A stretch of DNA of 8,222 nucleotides, from positions 1-8,222 of the forward strand of contig JAENVT010000242.1 in NCBI GenBank assembly GCA_016650435.1, given 5' to 3'. The stretch comes from Ilumatobacteraceae bacterium (GTDB lineage: Bacteria; Actinomycetota; Acidimicrobiia; Acidimicrobiales; Ilumatobacteraceae). A program made the translations under genes and the position numbers. Shown one piece after another: positions 1 through 6,222 of the stretch. The notes beneath the pieces were generated by a model that was given only the letters and a program-made list of their open reading frames with translations, did not search any database and had not been told where the DNA came from. The number at the start of each line of letters is the position of its first letter. Position 1 is the first letter of the stretch.

Positions 1-656
1 CGCTGGTGTGCCGTCGATGCGGCACCGTGCGTCCGGTGGTGTGTCAGAACTGCGGGTCCGGCGCGCTCTCGCTGATTCGTCCCGGCGTCAGCAGGCTGCG
101 CGAGGAGATCGAAGCGGCTGCTAACCGGCCTGTCGGAGTGGTCACCGGTGATAGCGAGTCGCTGCCGGACTGCGATGTGCTGATCGGCACCGAGGCTGTG
201 CTGCATCGAGCAGGAAGGGCCGACGTCGTCGCGTTCCTCGATCTCGATGGCGAGTTGCTTGCGCCCCGATACCGAGCGGCGGAGCAAGCCATGGCACTGC
301 TCGCCCGTGCAGCGCGACTCGTTGGCGGAAGAAGTGGAGGAGGCCGACTGCTGGTGCAGACATTCCTGCCGCGCCACGAGGTGCTGCAAGCCGTGCTGCA
401 CGCCGACCCATCTCGGGTGGCCAAGGTCGAGTTGAGCCGGCGCGAGTTGTTGGGCCTGCCACCATTCGCCGCGCTCGCCGCGGTGTCTGGCGCCGGTGCC
501 ACCGAGTTCGCCGAGGCGACCGGGCTCGAGGCTTCGTCGAGCGGCGACGTCGTGTTGCTGCGAGCACCGACGTGGGACGAACTCGGCGCGGCGATTGCCT
601 CGACTCCTCGTCCCAAGGGCTCACGTCTCAGGATCGAAGTCGATCCCGCTCGCTGA
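1..656 (+). CDS. priA: Primosomal protein PriA, C-terminal part (5' end outside window)
   Basis: This is the C-terminal third of PriA, the protein that recognises stalled forks and reloads the replisome. The reading frame is open from the window edge, so the gene starts upstream. Seen: two Cys pairs of the zinc-binding module (CRRC, then CQNC) at the very beginning. These are followed by the helicase C-lobe with VLIGTEAV and FLDLDGEL, which match the E. coli PriA segments ILIGTQML and LLDVDGAL. Next come LLVQTFLPRHEVLQ and LGLPPF, and the typical RIEVDP ending before TGA at 654-656. Odd: helicase motif VI (QVAGRAGR in E. coli) is replaced by RLVGGRSGGG, and the motif V lysine-glycine region is lost. 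Several actinobacterial PriA proteins are known to have degenerate helicase motifs, so this copy probably acts structurally rather than by unwinding DNA. Identity is firm; loss of helicase activity is inference. Confidence 0.9.
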   Translation, partial: LVCRRCGTVRPVVCQNCGSGALSLIRPGVSRLREEIEAAANRPVGVVTGDSESLPDCDVLIGTEAVLHRAGRADVVAFLDLDGELLAPRYRAAEQAMALLARAARLVGGRSGGGRLLVQTFLPRHEVLQAVLHADPSRVAKVELSRRELLGLPPFAALAAVSGAGATEFAEATGLEASSSGDVVLLRAPTWDELGAAIASTPRPKGSRLRIEVDPAR

Positions 657-670
657 GGCGACGTCACAGC

Positions 671-717
671 CTGTGGAGTCTTTCGAGGTACCCGGGTAGG
701 CGCCACGAACTCCACAG
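671..717. repeat. 47-bp palindromic element, copy 1
   Basis: The element is bounded by perfect 9-bp terminal inverted repeats, CTGTGGAGT and ACTCCACAG, with 29 bases between them. Inside are GGTACC (687-692) and a TACCCGGGTA palindrome. It lies 14 nt behind the priA stop codon. A second 47-bp copy occurs at 6507-6553 in inverted orientation. Aligning this copy with the reverse complement of the other gives 37 of 47 identical positions by hand count. It could be a dispersed palindromic (REP- or MITE-like) repeat or a bidirectional terminator. There is no T-tract. Confidence 0.75.
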
Positions 718-763
718 GGCCGTGCCCTCTGGAAACCGGGCCGTCTGCGTCGCGCAAGCTGCC

Positions 764-777
764 TACGCTGAGCGGTC
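764..777 (+). promoter_or_regulatory. Putative -10 hexamer for a leaderless transcript of the 778 gene
   Basis: TACGCT (764-769) fits the actinobacterial -10 pattern TANNNT and ends 8 nt before the ATG at 778. No Shine-Dalgarno-like purine run precedes the ATG. This fits transcription starting at or next to the start codon. I see no convincing -35 hexamer. The same arrangement recurs before def, hisG and the 6982 gene. Confidence 0.45.
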
Positions 778-1401
778 ATGGCCATTGTTCACCGCGCAAC
801 GATCACGCCGACCAAAGCGGAACTCATCGCCGAATGGGCCCCGACGCAACCGTGGGGTCCACCAGCTGACGTTCCCATCGAGGTGATTGGCGCCTACCGC
901 TTTGACGATCCTGACGCTCGTGTCGGTATGGAGACCCACCTCGTCAGGTACGGAACCACACTGCTGCAGATCCCGCTCACGTACCGAGACGAACCCGTCG
1001 ACGGGACCGACGACGCCCTCATTGTCGAGATGCAGCACTCCGTGCTCGGCACCCGATGGGTGTACGACGGACTGCGCGACCCTCGACTCGTCGTGATGCT
1101 CGCCGCTGTTGCGATGACAGGTCAGGGTGAGGCCCTCAGCATGGCCGTGTACGACGGTCGCTGGTACATCGCGCCGAGCGACGTCCGCATCCAGGGCGGG
1201 GGCTGGACACATGAGCGAGTGCCGGTCGACGATTTCGAACTGAGACATAACGACGCTACGAGCGTCGTGCTTCAGAATGACCGCTTCGAGCTGACAGTGT
1301 TCCGACGCCCCGTGCCCGGACCTCGCCCAGCGATCGGGCTCACCGCGACCTGGAACGGACAGCCGAACCCCGTCGTGCTCGCCGAGGTCCGGGAACGCTA
1401 G
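778..1401 (+). CDS. Maltokinase N-terminal cap-like domain protein
   Basis: The predicted protein has 207 residues, with no signal peptide and no membrane segment. Its N-terminus, with TPTK at residues 10-13, AEW at 18-20 and PTQPW at 22-26, resembles a family of stand-alone actinobacterial proteins related to the N-terminal cap of maltokinase (Mak_N_cap), often labelled CG0192-related or wrongly as 1,4-alpha-glucan branching proteins. Maltokinase phosphorylates maltose in the trehalose-to-glycogen (GlgE) route, but this protein lacks the kinase body, so a catalytic role is unlikely and its function is unknown. The rest is rich in beta-type sequence (LLQIPLTYRDEP, FELTVFRRP). The start at 778 is supported by the conserved N-terminus beginning at once and by the TANNNT hexamer 8 nt upstream. 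It stands alone, with a palindromic element on each side and a convergent methyltransferase gene downstream. The family call is from memory of the motif, not from a search. Confidence 0.7.
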   Translation: MAIVHRATITPTKAELIAEWAPTQPWGPPADVPIEVIGAYRFDDPDARVGMETHLVRYGTTLLQIPLTYRDEPVDGTDDALIVEMQHSVLGTRWVYDGLRDPRLVVMLAAVAMTGQGEALSMAVYDGRWYIAPSDVRIQGGGWTHERVPVDDFELRHNDATSVVLQNDRFELTVFRRPVPGPRPAIGLTATWNGQPNPVVLAEVRER

Positions 1402-1432
1402 ATCTCCCGTTGGTGTGCGAGTGTTAGCAGCC

Positions 1433-1480
1433 CATCGGGGTGTTTGCGGCCACCCCGGGGTGTCCGGAAACACTCCGATG
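1433..1480. repeat. 48-bp near-perfect palindrome between convergent genes, candidate bidirectional terminator
   Basis: The arms CATCGGGGTGTTT (1433-1445) and AAACACTCCGATG (1468-1480) pair, and the centre CACCCCGGGGTG (1451-1462) is itself a perfect palindrome. Of 24 possible base pairs, 21 are Watson-Crick, one is G-T and two are mismatches. CGGGGTGT also occurs twice as a direct repeat (1436-1443 and 1456-1463). A smaller hairpin, CGCTT-CAGG-AAGCG, follows at 1481-1494. The site is centred between the ends of two convergent genes (stops at 1401 and 1541), which suits termination from both sides. There is no T-run, so termination would be of the non-canonical actinobacterial kind. A protein binding site or cruciform is an alternative. 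Confidence 0.6.
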
Positions 1481-1540
1481 CGCTTCAGGAAGCGCCGAGT
1501 TCCGAGGGCCAGTATTCTGGAAGTCCCAGAAAGATTTGCA

Positions 1541-2137
1541 TCAGATCGTCGACGTTGTGTGCAGGATTCGGTAACCACTCGACGAGGCGAGCCTGGCCGT
1601 GGGATACCCGGCCTCCGTCAACCAGCGCTGCAACGAGTCGCCGCCGAGGTGCTTGTGCACGACCATCACCGCGTCCCCGGAAGGTGCGAGTCGCCCGAGC
1701 CACATCAGGAGCATGTCGTGGAGCGGCTTCTTGCCGACACGGATTGGAGGGTTGCTCCAGATGGCGTCGAATGCAACATCTTCAGGCACGTCGTCGGGGG
1801 CGGCGACTCGCAGGTTGGTGATCCCATTGGCAGCGGCATTGCCGGCACACAACTCGCGGGCCCGACTATTGACATCGACGGCCCAGACGGTCGCGCCGGG
1901 CGCTCGGCGGGCCAGCGGCAGAGCGATGGTGCCGACGCCACATCCGAGGTCGAGCAGATTGCCAGCCAAGGGAGGTGGCGGAGCCTTCAACAGCAACAAC
2001 TTGCTGCCGGCGTCGATCTGGTCGTACCCGAAAACACCACGATCGGTGGTGAGCGTCAGCGACATGTCTGGCAGCCACAATTCGACATCTCGTGGCAACG
2101 ACGGCGCGTCGGGATCCTCGTCGAAGTAGTGGCCCAT
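1541..2137 (-). CDS. RsmC-like class I SAM-dependent methyltransferase (MTS family)
   Basis: The protein has 198 residues if it starts at the ATG at 2135-2137. It contains GVFGYDQIDAGSKLLL, typical of the entry to RsmC/RlmG-type domains. SAM-binding motif I is LLDLGCGVGTIALPLA, an acidic residue ends the next strand (VWAVDVN), and motif IV is SNPPI. The N-PP motif is characteristic of enzymes that methylate the exocyclic amine of guanine in rRNA. E. coli RsmC (m2G1207 of 16S rRNA) has an additional N-terminal domain; this protein is the catalytic half alone, as is usual in actinobacteria. The frame stays open further upstream, but that stretch has no family resemblance and would run into def, so the start at 2137 is preferred. 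It diverges from def across 22 bp and converges on the gene at 778-1401. The exact substrate base is not determined. Confidence 0.82.
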   Translation of the reverse strand: MGHYFDEDPDAPSLPRDVELWLPDMSLTLTTDRGVFGYDQIDAGSKLLLLKAPPPPLAGNLLDLGCGVGTIALPLARRAPGATVWAVDVNSRARELCAGNAAANGITNLRVAAPDDVPEDVAFDAIWSNPPIRVGKKPLHDMLLMWLGRLAPSGDAVMVVHKHLGGDSLQRWLTEAGYPTARLASSSGYRILHTTSTI

Positions 2138-2146
2138 CTCGGTCGG

Positions 2147-2159
2147 TAGCCTTGCATCT
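2147..2159 (+). promoter_or_regulatory. Putative -10 hexamer of the def operon, leaderless start
   Basis: TAGCCT (2147-2152) ends exactly 7 nt before the def ATG at 2160. The intervening TGCATCT has no ribosome binding site. The same hexamer at the same spacing precedes hisG. The region between the two divergent start codons is only 22 bp, so the rest of this promoter must lie inside the methyltransferase gene on the other strand. No clear -35 element is seen. Confidence 0.5.
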
Positions 2160-2687
2160 ATGGCGTACAAGATCCGCACATACGGCGACCCCGTGTTGAA
2201 GACCAAAGCGGCAGAAGTCACCGATATCAACGGCAAGATTGCCAGCCTGGTCGACGACATGTTCGACACGTTGTACGACAGCGATTCGGGCATCGCCCTG
2301 GCAGCCCCGCAGATCGGCGTGCAGAAGCAGATCTTCGTCTGGGATGTCGACGACGAACAGATGGCGATCATCAATCCGCAAATCGTCGAGACCAGCGGGG
2401 AATGGGTCTACGACGAGGGCTGCCTCAGCATCCCAGGCTTGTATGTCGAAATGCTTCGTCCCAACCACGTGTTGGTACGTGGCTTCACCGTTGACGGCGA
2501 CGAGATCGAGATCGAAGCCAGCGAACTGATGGGCAGATTGTTCCAGCACGAGATCGATCACCTGCATGGTGTGCTGATGTTCGATCGGATGACGCCCGAA
2601 CAGCGCAAGGAAGCGATGACCGAGTACCGCCGCGTGCAAGAATTGCCGGTGACAGAGGCTCCGAAGCGTCGCCTGAAATTGCAGTGA
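2160..2687 (+). CDS. def: Peptide deformylase
   Basis: Peptide deformylase removes the formyl group from the N-terminal methionine of new proteins and is a metal (Fe/Zn) hydrolase in the cytoplasm. All three family motifs are present. Motif 1 is GIALAAPQIG (residues 44-53, Q51), motif 2 is EGCLS (86-90, metal ligand C88), and motif 3 is QHEIDHLHG (129-137, ligands H130 and H134, catalytic E131). The 175-residue length is normal, including a basic C-terminal tail (PKRRLKLQ). The ATG at 2160 follows a -10-like TAGCCT with no Shine-Dalgarno, which suggests a leaderless mRNA. It is the first gene of def-fmt-rsmB-mog, and its TGA stop overlaps the fmt GTG start (GTGA). Pairing with fmt is the classic arrangement, since the two enzymes add and remove the same formyl group. 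Confidence 0.97.
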   Translation: MAYKIRTYGDPVLKTKAAEVTDINGKIASLVDDMFDTLYDSDSGIALAAPQIGVQKQIFVWDVDDEQMAIINPQIVETSGEWVYDEGCLSIPGLYVEMLRPNHVLVRGFTVDGDEIEIEASELMGRLFQHEIDHLHGVLMFDRMTPEQRKEAMTEYRRVQELPVTEAPKRRLKLQ

Positions 2688-3580
2688 CCCGCGCCGCGCC
2701 GCCGCGCCGCCTCGTGTTCCTCGGGACACCGGAGATGGCGGTGCCTCCGCTTCGTGCGCTTGTGGCCGCTGGATTCGACGTTGCGTTGGTGATCAGTCGC
2801 GTCGACAAGCGCCGCGGTCGCGGATCGCAGCTGATGCCAAGCCCGGTGAAGGCCGCAGCCCTTGAACTGGGTTTGCCCGTATCACATTCCGTCGACGACG
2901 CGCTTGATGCCGGCGCCGATCTTGGTGTTGTCGTCGCCTTCGGCCAGTTGATCAAGCCACACGTCCTCGAAGCGTTGCCGATGGTCAACGTGCACTTCTC
3001 GTTGCTGCCGCGATGGCGCGGTGCGGCTCCCGTCGAACGCGCCTTGCTAGCCGGTGACAACGAGACGGGGGTGTGCCTGATGCAGCTCGAAGAGGGCCTC
3101 GATACCGGGCCCGTGTACGCGTGCGAAGTTGTGCCGATCGAAGCAACGACAACAGCAGCAGACATTCGCCGGACGCTGGTCGATGTCGGCACACGATTGT
3201 TGGTCGACGAGTTGCGTGCCGGTCTTGGTACGCCGCGGCCGCAAGTTGGTGAACCCACCTACGCAGCCAAGTTGCGCGCCGACGAGCTGCAGATCGACTG
3301 GACGAAATCGCCGACCGATATCGATCGTTTGGTGCGGCTTGGCGGGGCGTGGACAACGCTGCACGGCCGCAGGCTGAGAGTCGTGTCCGCGGAGCTCATC
3401 GATCTTGCCGCCGAGGTCACCAACGAGTTGCATCTCGATCGTGTCGGCGGTCTCCGTCTCGTCACCGTGCAGCCGGAAGGTCGAGCCCCGATGTCGTTCG
3501 ATGCCTTCGCCCGAGGCGCTCACTTGGCCGTTGTCGAAGCATTGGGCCCGAGCGACGTACGGCGCGTCGCGTCCTCATGA
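2684..3580 (+). CDS. fmt: Methionyl-tRNA formyltransferase
   Basis: This enzyme transfers a formyl group from 10-formyl-tetrahydrofolate to initiator Met-tRNA, which marks it for IF2. The protein has 298 residues, slightly shorter than E. coli Fmt (315). The N-terminal Rossmann-type catalytic domain begins VFLGTPEMAVPPL. It carries the tRNA-contacting basic loop (KRRGRGS, residues 42-48) and the catalytic motif NVHFSLLPRWRGAAPV (102-117). The active-site residues are N102, H104 and D140 (in GLDTGP), matching E. coli N108, H110 and D146. A C-terminal OB-fold domain spans about 200-298. The start is GTG at 2684, inside the def stop (GTGA), and the stop overlaps the rsmB start (ATGA at 3577-3580). 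These 4-bp overlaps imply translational coupling. Confidence 0.97.
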   Translation: MTRAAPPRRLVFLGTPEMAVPPLRALVAAGFDVALVISRVDKRRGRGSQLMPSPVKAAALELGLPVSHSVDDALDAGADLGVVVAFGQLIKPHVLEALPMVNVHFSLLPRWRGAAPVERALLAGDNETGVCLMQLEEGLDTGPVYACEVVPIEATTTAADIRRTLVDVGTRLLVDELRAGLGTPRPQVGEPTYAAKLRADELQIDWTKSPTDIDRLVRLGGAWTTLHGRRLRVVSAELIDLAAEVTNELHLDRVGGLRLVTVQPEGRAPMSFDAFARGAHLAVVEALGPSDVRRVASS

Positions 3581-4653
3581 GCAATGCCCGCCAGCTGGCC
3601 TACCGCTGCCTGCAACGAATCGATCACGACGGTGCCTACGCCAATCTGTTGCTGCAAAGTGAGCTGGGTAAGTCGCGGTTGAGCGAACGCGATCGGGGAT
3701 TCGTCACCGAACTGGTCTATGGCACGACCCGCATGCGGCGCGGCTGCGACGCGTTGATCGACCGCTTTCTCGTGAAGGAACCGCAGCCGGCGCTGCGCAC
3801 GTTGCTTCGGCTCGGCGCATATCAATTGCATTTCGCCGGTGTCGCCGCCCACGCTGCCGTCGGCGAAACTGTCGAGCTGGCTCCAAAGGCAGCGAGGGGC
3901 TTCGTCAACGCGATTCTGCGCCGTGTCGGCGACACACCGATGCAGTGGCCGAACGATGCGGTTCGCCTGAGCTATCCCGATTGGATCGTCTCCCGCCTGC
4001 AAGCCGAATTGGGCGACGAGGCGGAGGCGGCGCTGTCGCGAATGAACGAGCCGGCGCCGGTGTCGGTACGAGACGATGGCTACCGGCAGGATCTGGCGTC
4101 ACAGTGGGTTGCAGCCGCAGTCGAAGCGATGCCGGGCGAGCGGATCGTCGATCTGTGTGCCGCACCGGGCGGGAAGGCGACGGCGATGGCCGCGAGTGGT
4201 GCATACGTCGTGGCCGCGGATCTGCAGATGCATCGGGCCCGTCTGATCCGTGGCGTCTCGGTCGTCGTGGGCGATGCGGCCGCTCCGCCGTTCCCGCCGG
4301 CAAGTTTCGACAAGGTCTTGATCGACGCGCCCTGCAGCGGCCTCGGAGCATTGCGACGCCGCGCCGATGCGCGCTGGAGGATCACAGAAGCCGACATCGG
4401 CGAGCTTGCCGATCTGCAGCGACGAATGCTCGCAGCCGCAGCGCCGCTCGTTCGACCGGGCGGTTGGTTGGTCTACAGCGTGTGCACGCTGACCGCCGAG
4501 GAATCGATCGCCCATCCCATCCCGGACGGATTCGAGCCGATTGCCGAGGCGCCGTCTGCGGAATGGCGCGCCTACGGTCACGGCTGGAGGGTGCTTCCGC
4601 ACGACCATGACACCGACGGCATGACATTGATTCGATACCGTCGGACCTCATGA
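3577..4653 (+). CDS. rsmB: 16S rRNA (cytosine-5)-methyltransferase, RsmB family, unusually compact
   Basis: RsmB (Sun/Fmu) methylates a cytosine of 16S rRNA (C967 in E. coli) using SAM. The N-terminal NusB-like RNA-binding domain covers about residues 1-130 (RQLAYRCLQRI, ERDRGFVTELVYGTTRMR, LLRLGAYQLHF). The methyltransferase domain has motif I LCAAPGGKA (193-201), motif IV DAPCSG with C253, and motif VI YSVCTL with C303. By homology C303 is the nucleophile and C253 helps release the product. The start at 3577 is chosen because it gives the ATGA overlap with fmt and the conserved N-terminus; the open frame upstream is the shadow of fmt. Odd: at 358 residues it is well short of the usual 430-450. 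The shortening lies in the linker before motif I, between motifs I and IV, and after motif VI. All catalytic residues are kept, so it is probably functional. Confidence 0.92.
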   Translation: MSNARQLAYRCLQRIDHDGAYANLLLQSELGKSRLSERDRGFVTELVYGTTRMRRGCDALIDRFLVKEPQPALRTLLRLGAYQLHFAGVAAHAAVGETVELAPKAARGFVNAILRRVGDTPMQWPNDAVRLSYPDWIVSRLQAELGDEAEAALSRMNEPAPVSVRDDGYRQDLASQWVAAAVEAMPGERIVDLCAAPGGKATAMAASGAYVVAADLQMHRARLIRGVSVVVGDAAAPPFPPASFDKVLIDAPCSGLGALRRRADARWRITEADIGELADLQRRMLAAAAPLVRPGGWLVYSVCTLTAEESIAHPIPDGFEPIAEAPSAEWRAYGHGWRVLPHDHDTDGMTLIRYRRTS

Positions 4654-5129
4654 CCGACCAGCCGCTACATGCCAAGGTCCTCACCGTCAGCGACGGCGTG
4701 ATTCACGGCACGCGGGAAGACAAGAGCGGGGTGGCACTCGTCGAGCAGCTCACCGCAGCCGGCTGGCTGGTCGTCGAGCATCGGGTCACGGCCGACGGCG
4801 CCGACAACGTCGCCAACAATCTGCGCGAGATGTGTGGTGGCTTCTCCGGCTTGATCGTGTCGACCGGCGGCACGGGGTTCGCGCCGCGTGACCAGACCCC
4901 GGAAGGCACGCGCAAGGTGATCGAACGCGAAGCCCCCGGTCTCGCCGAGGCGATGCGATTGATCAGTCCGCTTGGTCGCCTATCGCGCGGGATCGCCGGC
5001 ATCCGCGGGCAGGCGATCATCTGTAACACGCCCGGATCGCCGAAGGGTTGTGTCGAACAACTCGGGGCAATCCTCGACATCGTTCCGCACGCGGTTCGCC
5101 TGCTCGAGGAATCACCGACCGAGCATTGA
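4650..5129 (+). CDS. mog: MogA/MoaB family molybdopterin adenylyltransferase
   Basis: Proteins of this family bind molybdopterin and adenylate it before molybdenum insertion (MogA), or are close relatives (MoaB). The protein has 159 residues and one MoCF_biosynth domain. Visible features are VLTVSDGVIHGTREDKSG near the N-terminus (residues 10-27), the molybdopterin-binding STGGTGFAPRDQTPE (71-85), and NTPGSPKG near the C-terminus. The start codon lies in an ATGA overlap with the rsmB stop (4650-4653), making it the last gene of the def operon. No other molybdenum cofactor gene is in view, so its placement with translation genes is a matter of co-expression rather than pathway. Whether it is MogA-like or MoaB-like cannot be settled from the motifs alone, so the symbol is provisional. 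Confidence 0.88.
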   Translation: MTDQPLHAKVLTVSDGVIHGTREDKSGVALVEQLTAAGWLVVEHRVTADGADNVANNLREMCGGFSGLIVSTGGTGFAPRDQTPEGTRKVIEREAPGLAEAMRLISPLGRLSRGIAGIRGQAIICNTPGSPKGCVEQLGAILDIVPHAVRLLEESPTEH

Positions 5130-5140
5130 CGGCTGCCGGA

Positions 5141-5153
5141 TAGCCTGCTGCGG
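5141..5153 (+). promoter_or_regulatory. Putative -10 hexamer of hisG, leaderless start
   Basis: TAGCCT (5141-5146) ends exactly 7 nt before the hisG ATG at 5154, the same hexamer and spacing as at def. The intervening GCTGCGG is not a usual ribosome binding site. It lies in the 24-bp gap after mog, so hisG probably has its own transcription start even if the def operon also reads through. A TTGACG at 5126-5131 is too close (9-nt spacer) to be its -35. Confidence 0.5.
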
Positions 5154-6026
5154 ATGCTCAGGCTGGTGTTGCCGAAGGGTTCGTTGGAGAAGGCCACGCT
5201 CGAACTATTTTCGGCGGCCGACCTGCCGGTCGTGCGCTCGTCGTCGGTCGACTACAAGGCCACCATCGACGACCCGCGCATCGCTGACGTACGAATCCTG
5301 CGCCCTCAGGAGATTCCGATGTACGTCGCCGAGGGGCTGTTCGACTTCGGAATCACTGGACGCGACTGGGTGGAAGAAACCGGCAGCGAGGTCGTCAGCC
5401 TCGGCGAGTTGCGCTACAGCAAGGCCACGTCGAGTCCGGTCAAGGTGGTTGCTGCGGTCGCGGCCGACTCGCCGGCGCAACGAGTAGAGGATCTCCCGCA
5501 AGGCGTGCGCGTCACGAGCGAATACCCGAAGTTGACAGAGCGGTACTTCGCGTCGAAAGGCATCACCGCCGACGTGCGGTTGTCGTACGGAGCAACCGAG
5601 GCGAAGATTCCCGACATCGCCGATTGTGTCGTCGAGATCACCGAGACAGGCCGGGCGTTGCGGGCAGCGGGTCTGCGGGTGATCGATACTGTGCTCGTCA
5701 GCTACACCGAGATGGTTGCGAACAAGGCGTCGTTCGACGACCCCATCAAACTGCACGCGATGAGTCAATTGATGACGCTGTTGCTCGGCACGCTCGACGC
5801 ACGCGACAAGGTCCTGGTGAAGCTCAACGTCGACACCGACCACTTCAAAGCGGTGCTTGCAGTGTTGCCATCGGCGAAGTCGCCGACGATCAGCGAACTT
5901 GCGAGTGGTGGCTACGCCATCGAATCGGTCGTCGAGCGGCGAACGATCAACACGCTGATACCAGAGTTGAAAGACGCCGGTGCCTCCGACATTCTGGAGT
6001 TGCCGATCAGCAAGATCGTTGCGTGA
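5154..6026 (+). CDS. hisG: ATP phosphoribosyltransferase, long form (HisG-L)
   Basis: HisG joins ATP and PRPP to give phosphoribosyl-ATP, the first and feedback-regulated step of histidine synthesis. The 290 residues fit the long form, which carries its own C-terminal regulatory ACT-like domain (about residues 215-290) and needs no HisZ. The N-terminus LRLVLPKGSLEKATLELF, then GLFDFGITGRDWVEE, and the PRPP-site region GATEAKIPDIAD (146-157) with TETGRALRAAGL (163-174) are all recognisable. The GATEAK form differs from the E. coli-like E-V-A-P version but occurs in a known HisG subgroup. The C-terminal domain shows LVKLNV and LPSAKSPTISEL. The start at 5154 is supported by the conserved N-terminus and the upstream TAGCCT. 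No other his gene is nearby. One base separates its stop from the next gene, so the two are co-transcribed. Confidence 0.96.
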   Translation: MLRLVLPKGSLEKATLELFSAADLPVVRSSSVDYKATIDDPRIADVRILRPQEIPMYVAEGLFDFGITGRDWVEETGSEVVSLGELRYSKATSSPVKVVAAVAADSPAQRVEDLPQGVRVTSEYPKLTERYFASKGITADVRLSYGATEAKIPDIADCVVEITETGRALRAAGLRVIDTVLVSYTEMVANKASFDDPIKLHAMSQLMTLLLGTLDARDKVLVKLNVDTDHFKAVLAVLPSAKSPTISELASGGYAIESVVERRTINTLIPELKDAGASDILELPISKIVA

Positions 6027-6027
6027 C

Positions 6028-6222
6028 ATGCGCGGCACGGTCACGACGTTCGACAAAGTGGTGGGGCTCGGCGAGATCACCCGTGACGATGGCTGGGTCG
6101 TGCCGTTCCACTGCATCGTCATTGCCGACGGCAGTCGCGACATCCCCATCGGTGCCGACGTCGAGTTCGACGTGATGTGCAAGCTCGGTCGCTACGAAGC
6201 CGACCACGTCGTCACGAAATGA
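6028..6222 (+). CDS. Divergent cold-shock-domain-like small protein
   Basis: The protein has 64 residues and resembles a single cold-shock (OB-fold) domain. It opens with GTVTTFDKVVGLGEITRDDG, which lines up with the CspA pattern GTVKWFN-KGFGFI-DDG. The RNP1 motif KGFGFI is reduced to VGLGEI, and the RNP2 motif VFVHF is replaced by VPFHC, so most nucleic-acid-stacking aromatics are gone. Short divergent proteins of this type are found in actinobacteria; their role is not known to me. The ATG at 6028 is 1 nt behind the hisG stop and starts exactly at the conserved domain, so it is preferred to the longer open frame that begins inside hisG. Its TGA stop overlaps the ATL start (ATGA at 6219-6222), which suggests coupled translation. 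Normal cold-shock-type RNA binding is doubtful. Confidence 0.75.
   Translation: MRGTVTTFDKVVGLGEITRDDGWVVPFHCIVIADGSRDIPIGADVEFDVMCKLGRYEADHVVTK

Noticed and set aside
763..1578. 271-codon minus-strand open frame opposite the Mak-cap-like gene
   Set aside because: The plus-strand protein has a recognisable N-terminal family motif; this frame looks like an antisense shadow and runs through the 48-bp palindrome.
2138..2374. Upstream extension of the minus-strand methyltransferase
   Set aside because: The frame is open, but it lies inside def and its residues do not resemble the methyltransferase family. The ATG at 2135-2137 is preferred.
1866..2729. 287-codon minus-strand open frame opposite def
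   Set aside because: Overlaps the conserved def gene and part of the real methyltransferase in another frame; its translation shows no recognisable domain.
3349..3576. 76-codon N-terminal extension of RsmB
   Set aside because: It lies within fmt and is a low-complexity Arg/Ser-rich shadow; ATG 3577 gives the ATGA overlap and the conserved NusB-like start.
5126..5131. TTGACG as the -35 box of hisG
   Set aside because: The spacer to TAGCCT is 9 nt, far too short for a 17-nt promoter spacing; it also overlaps the mog stop codon.
5205..6182. 325-codon open frame on the minus strand opposite hisG
   Set aside because: It is a shadow of hisG produced by GC-rich codon bias; the translation is rich in Arg and His with no family resemblance, while the plus strand encodes a complete HisG.
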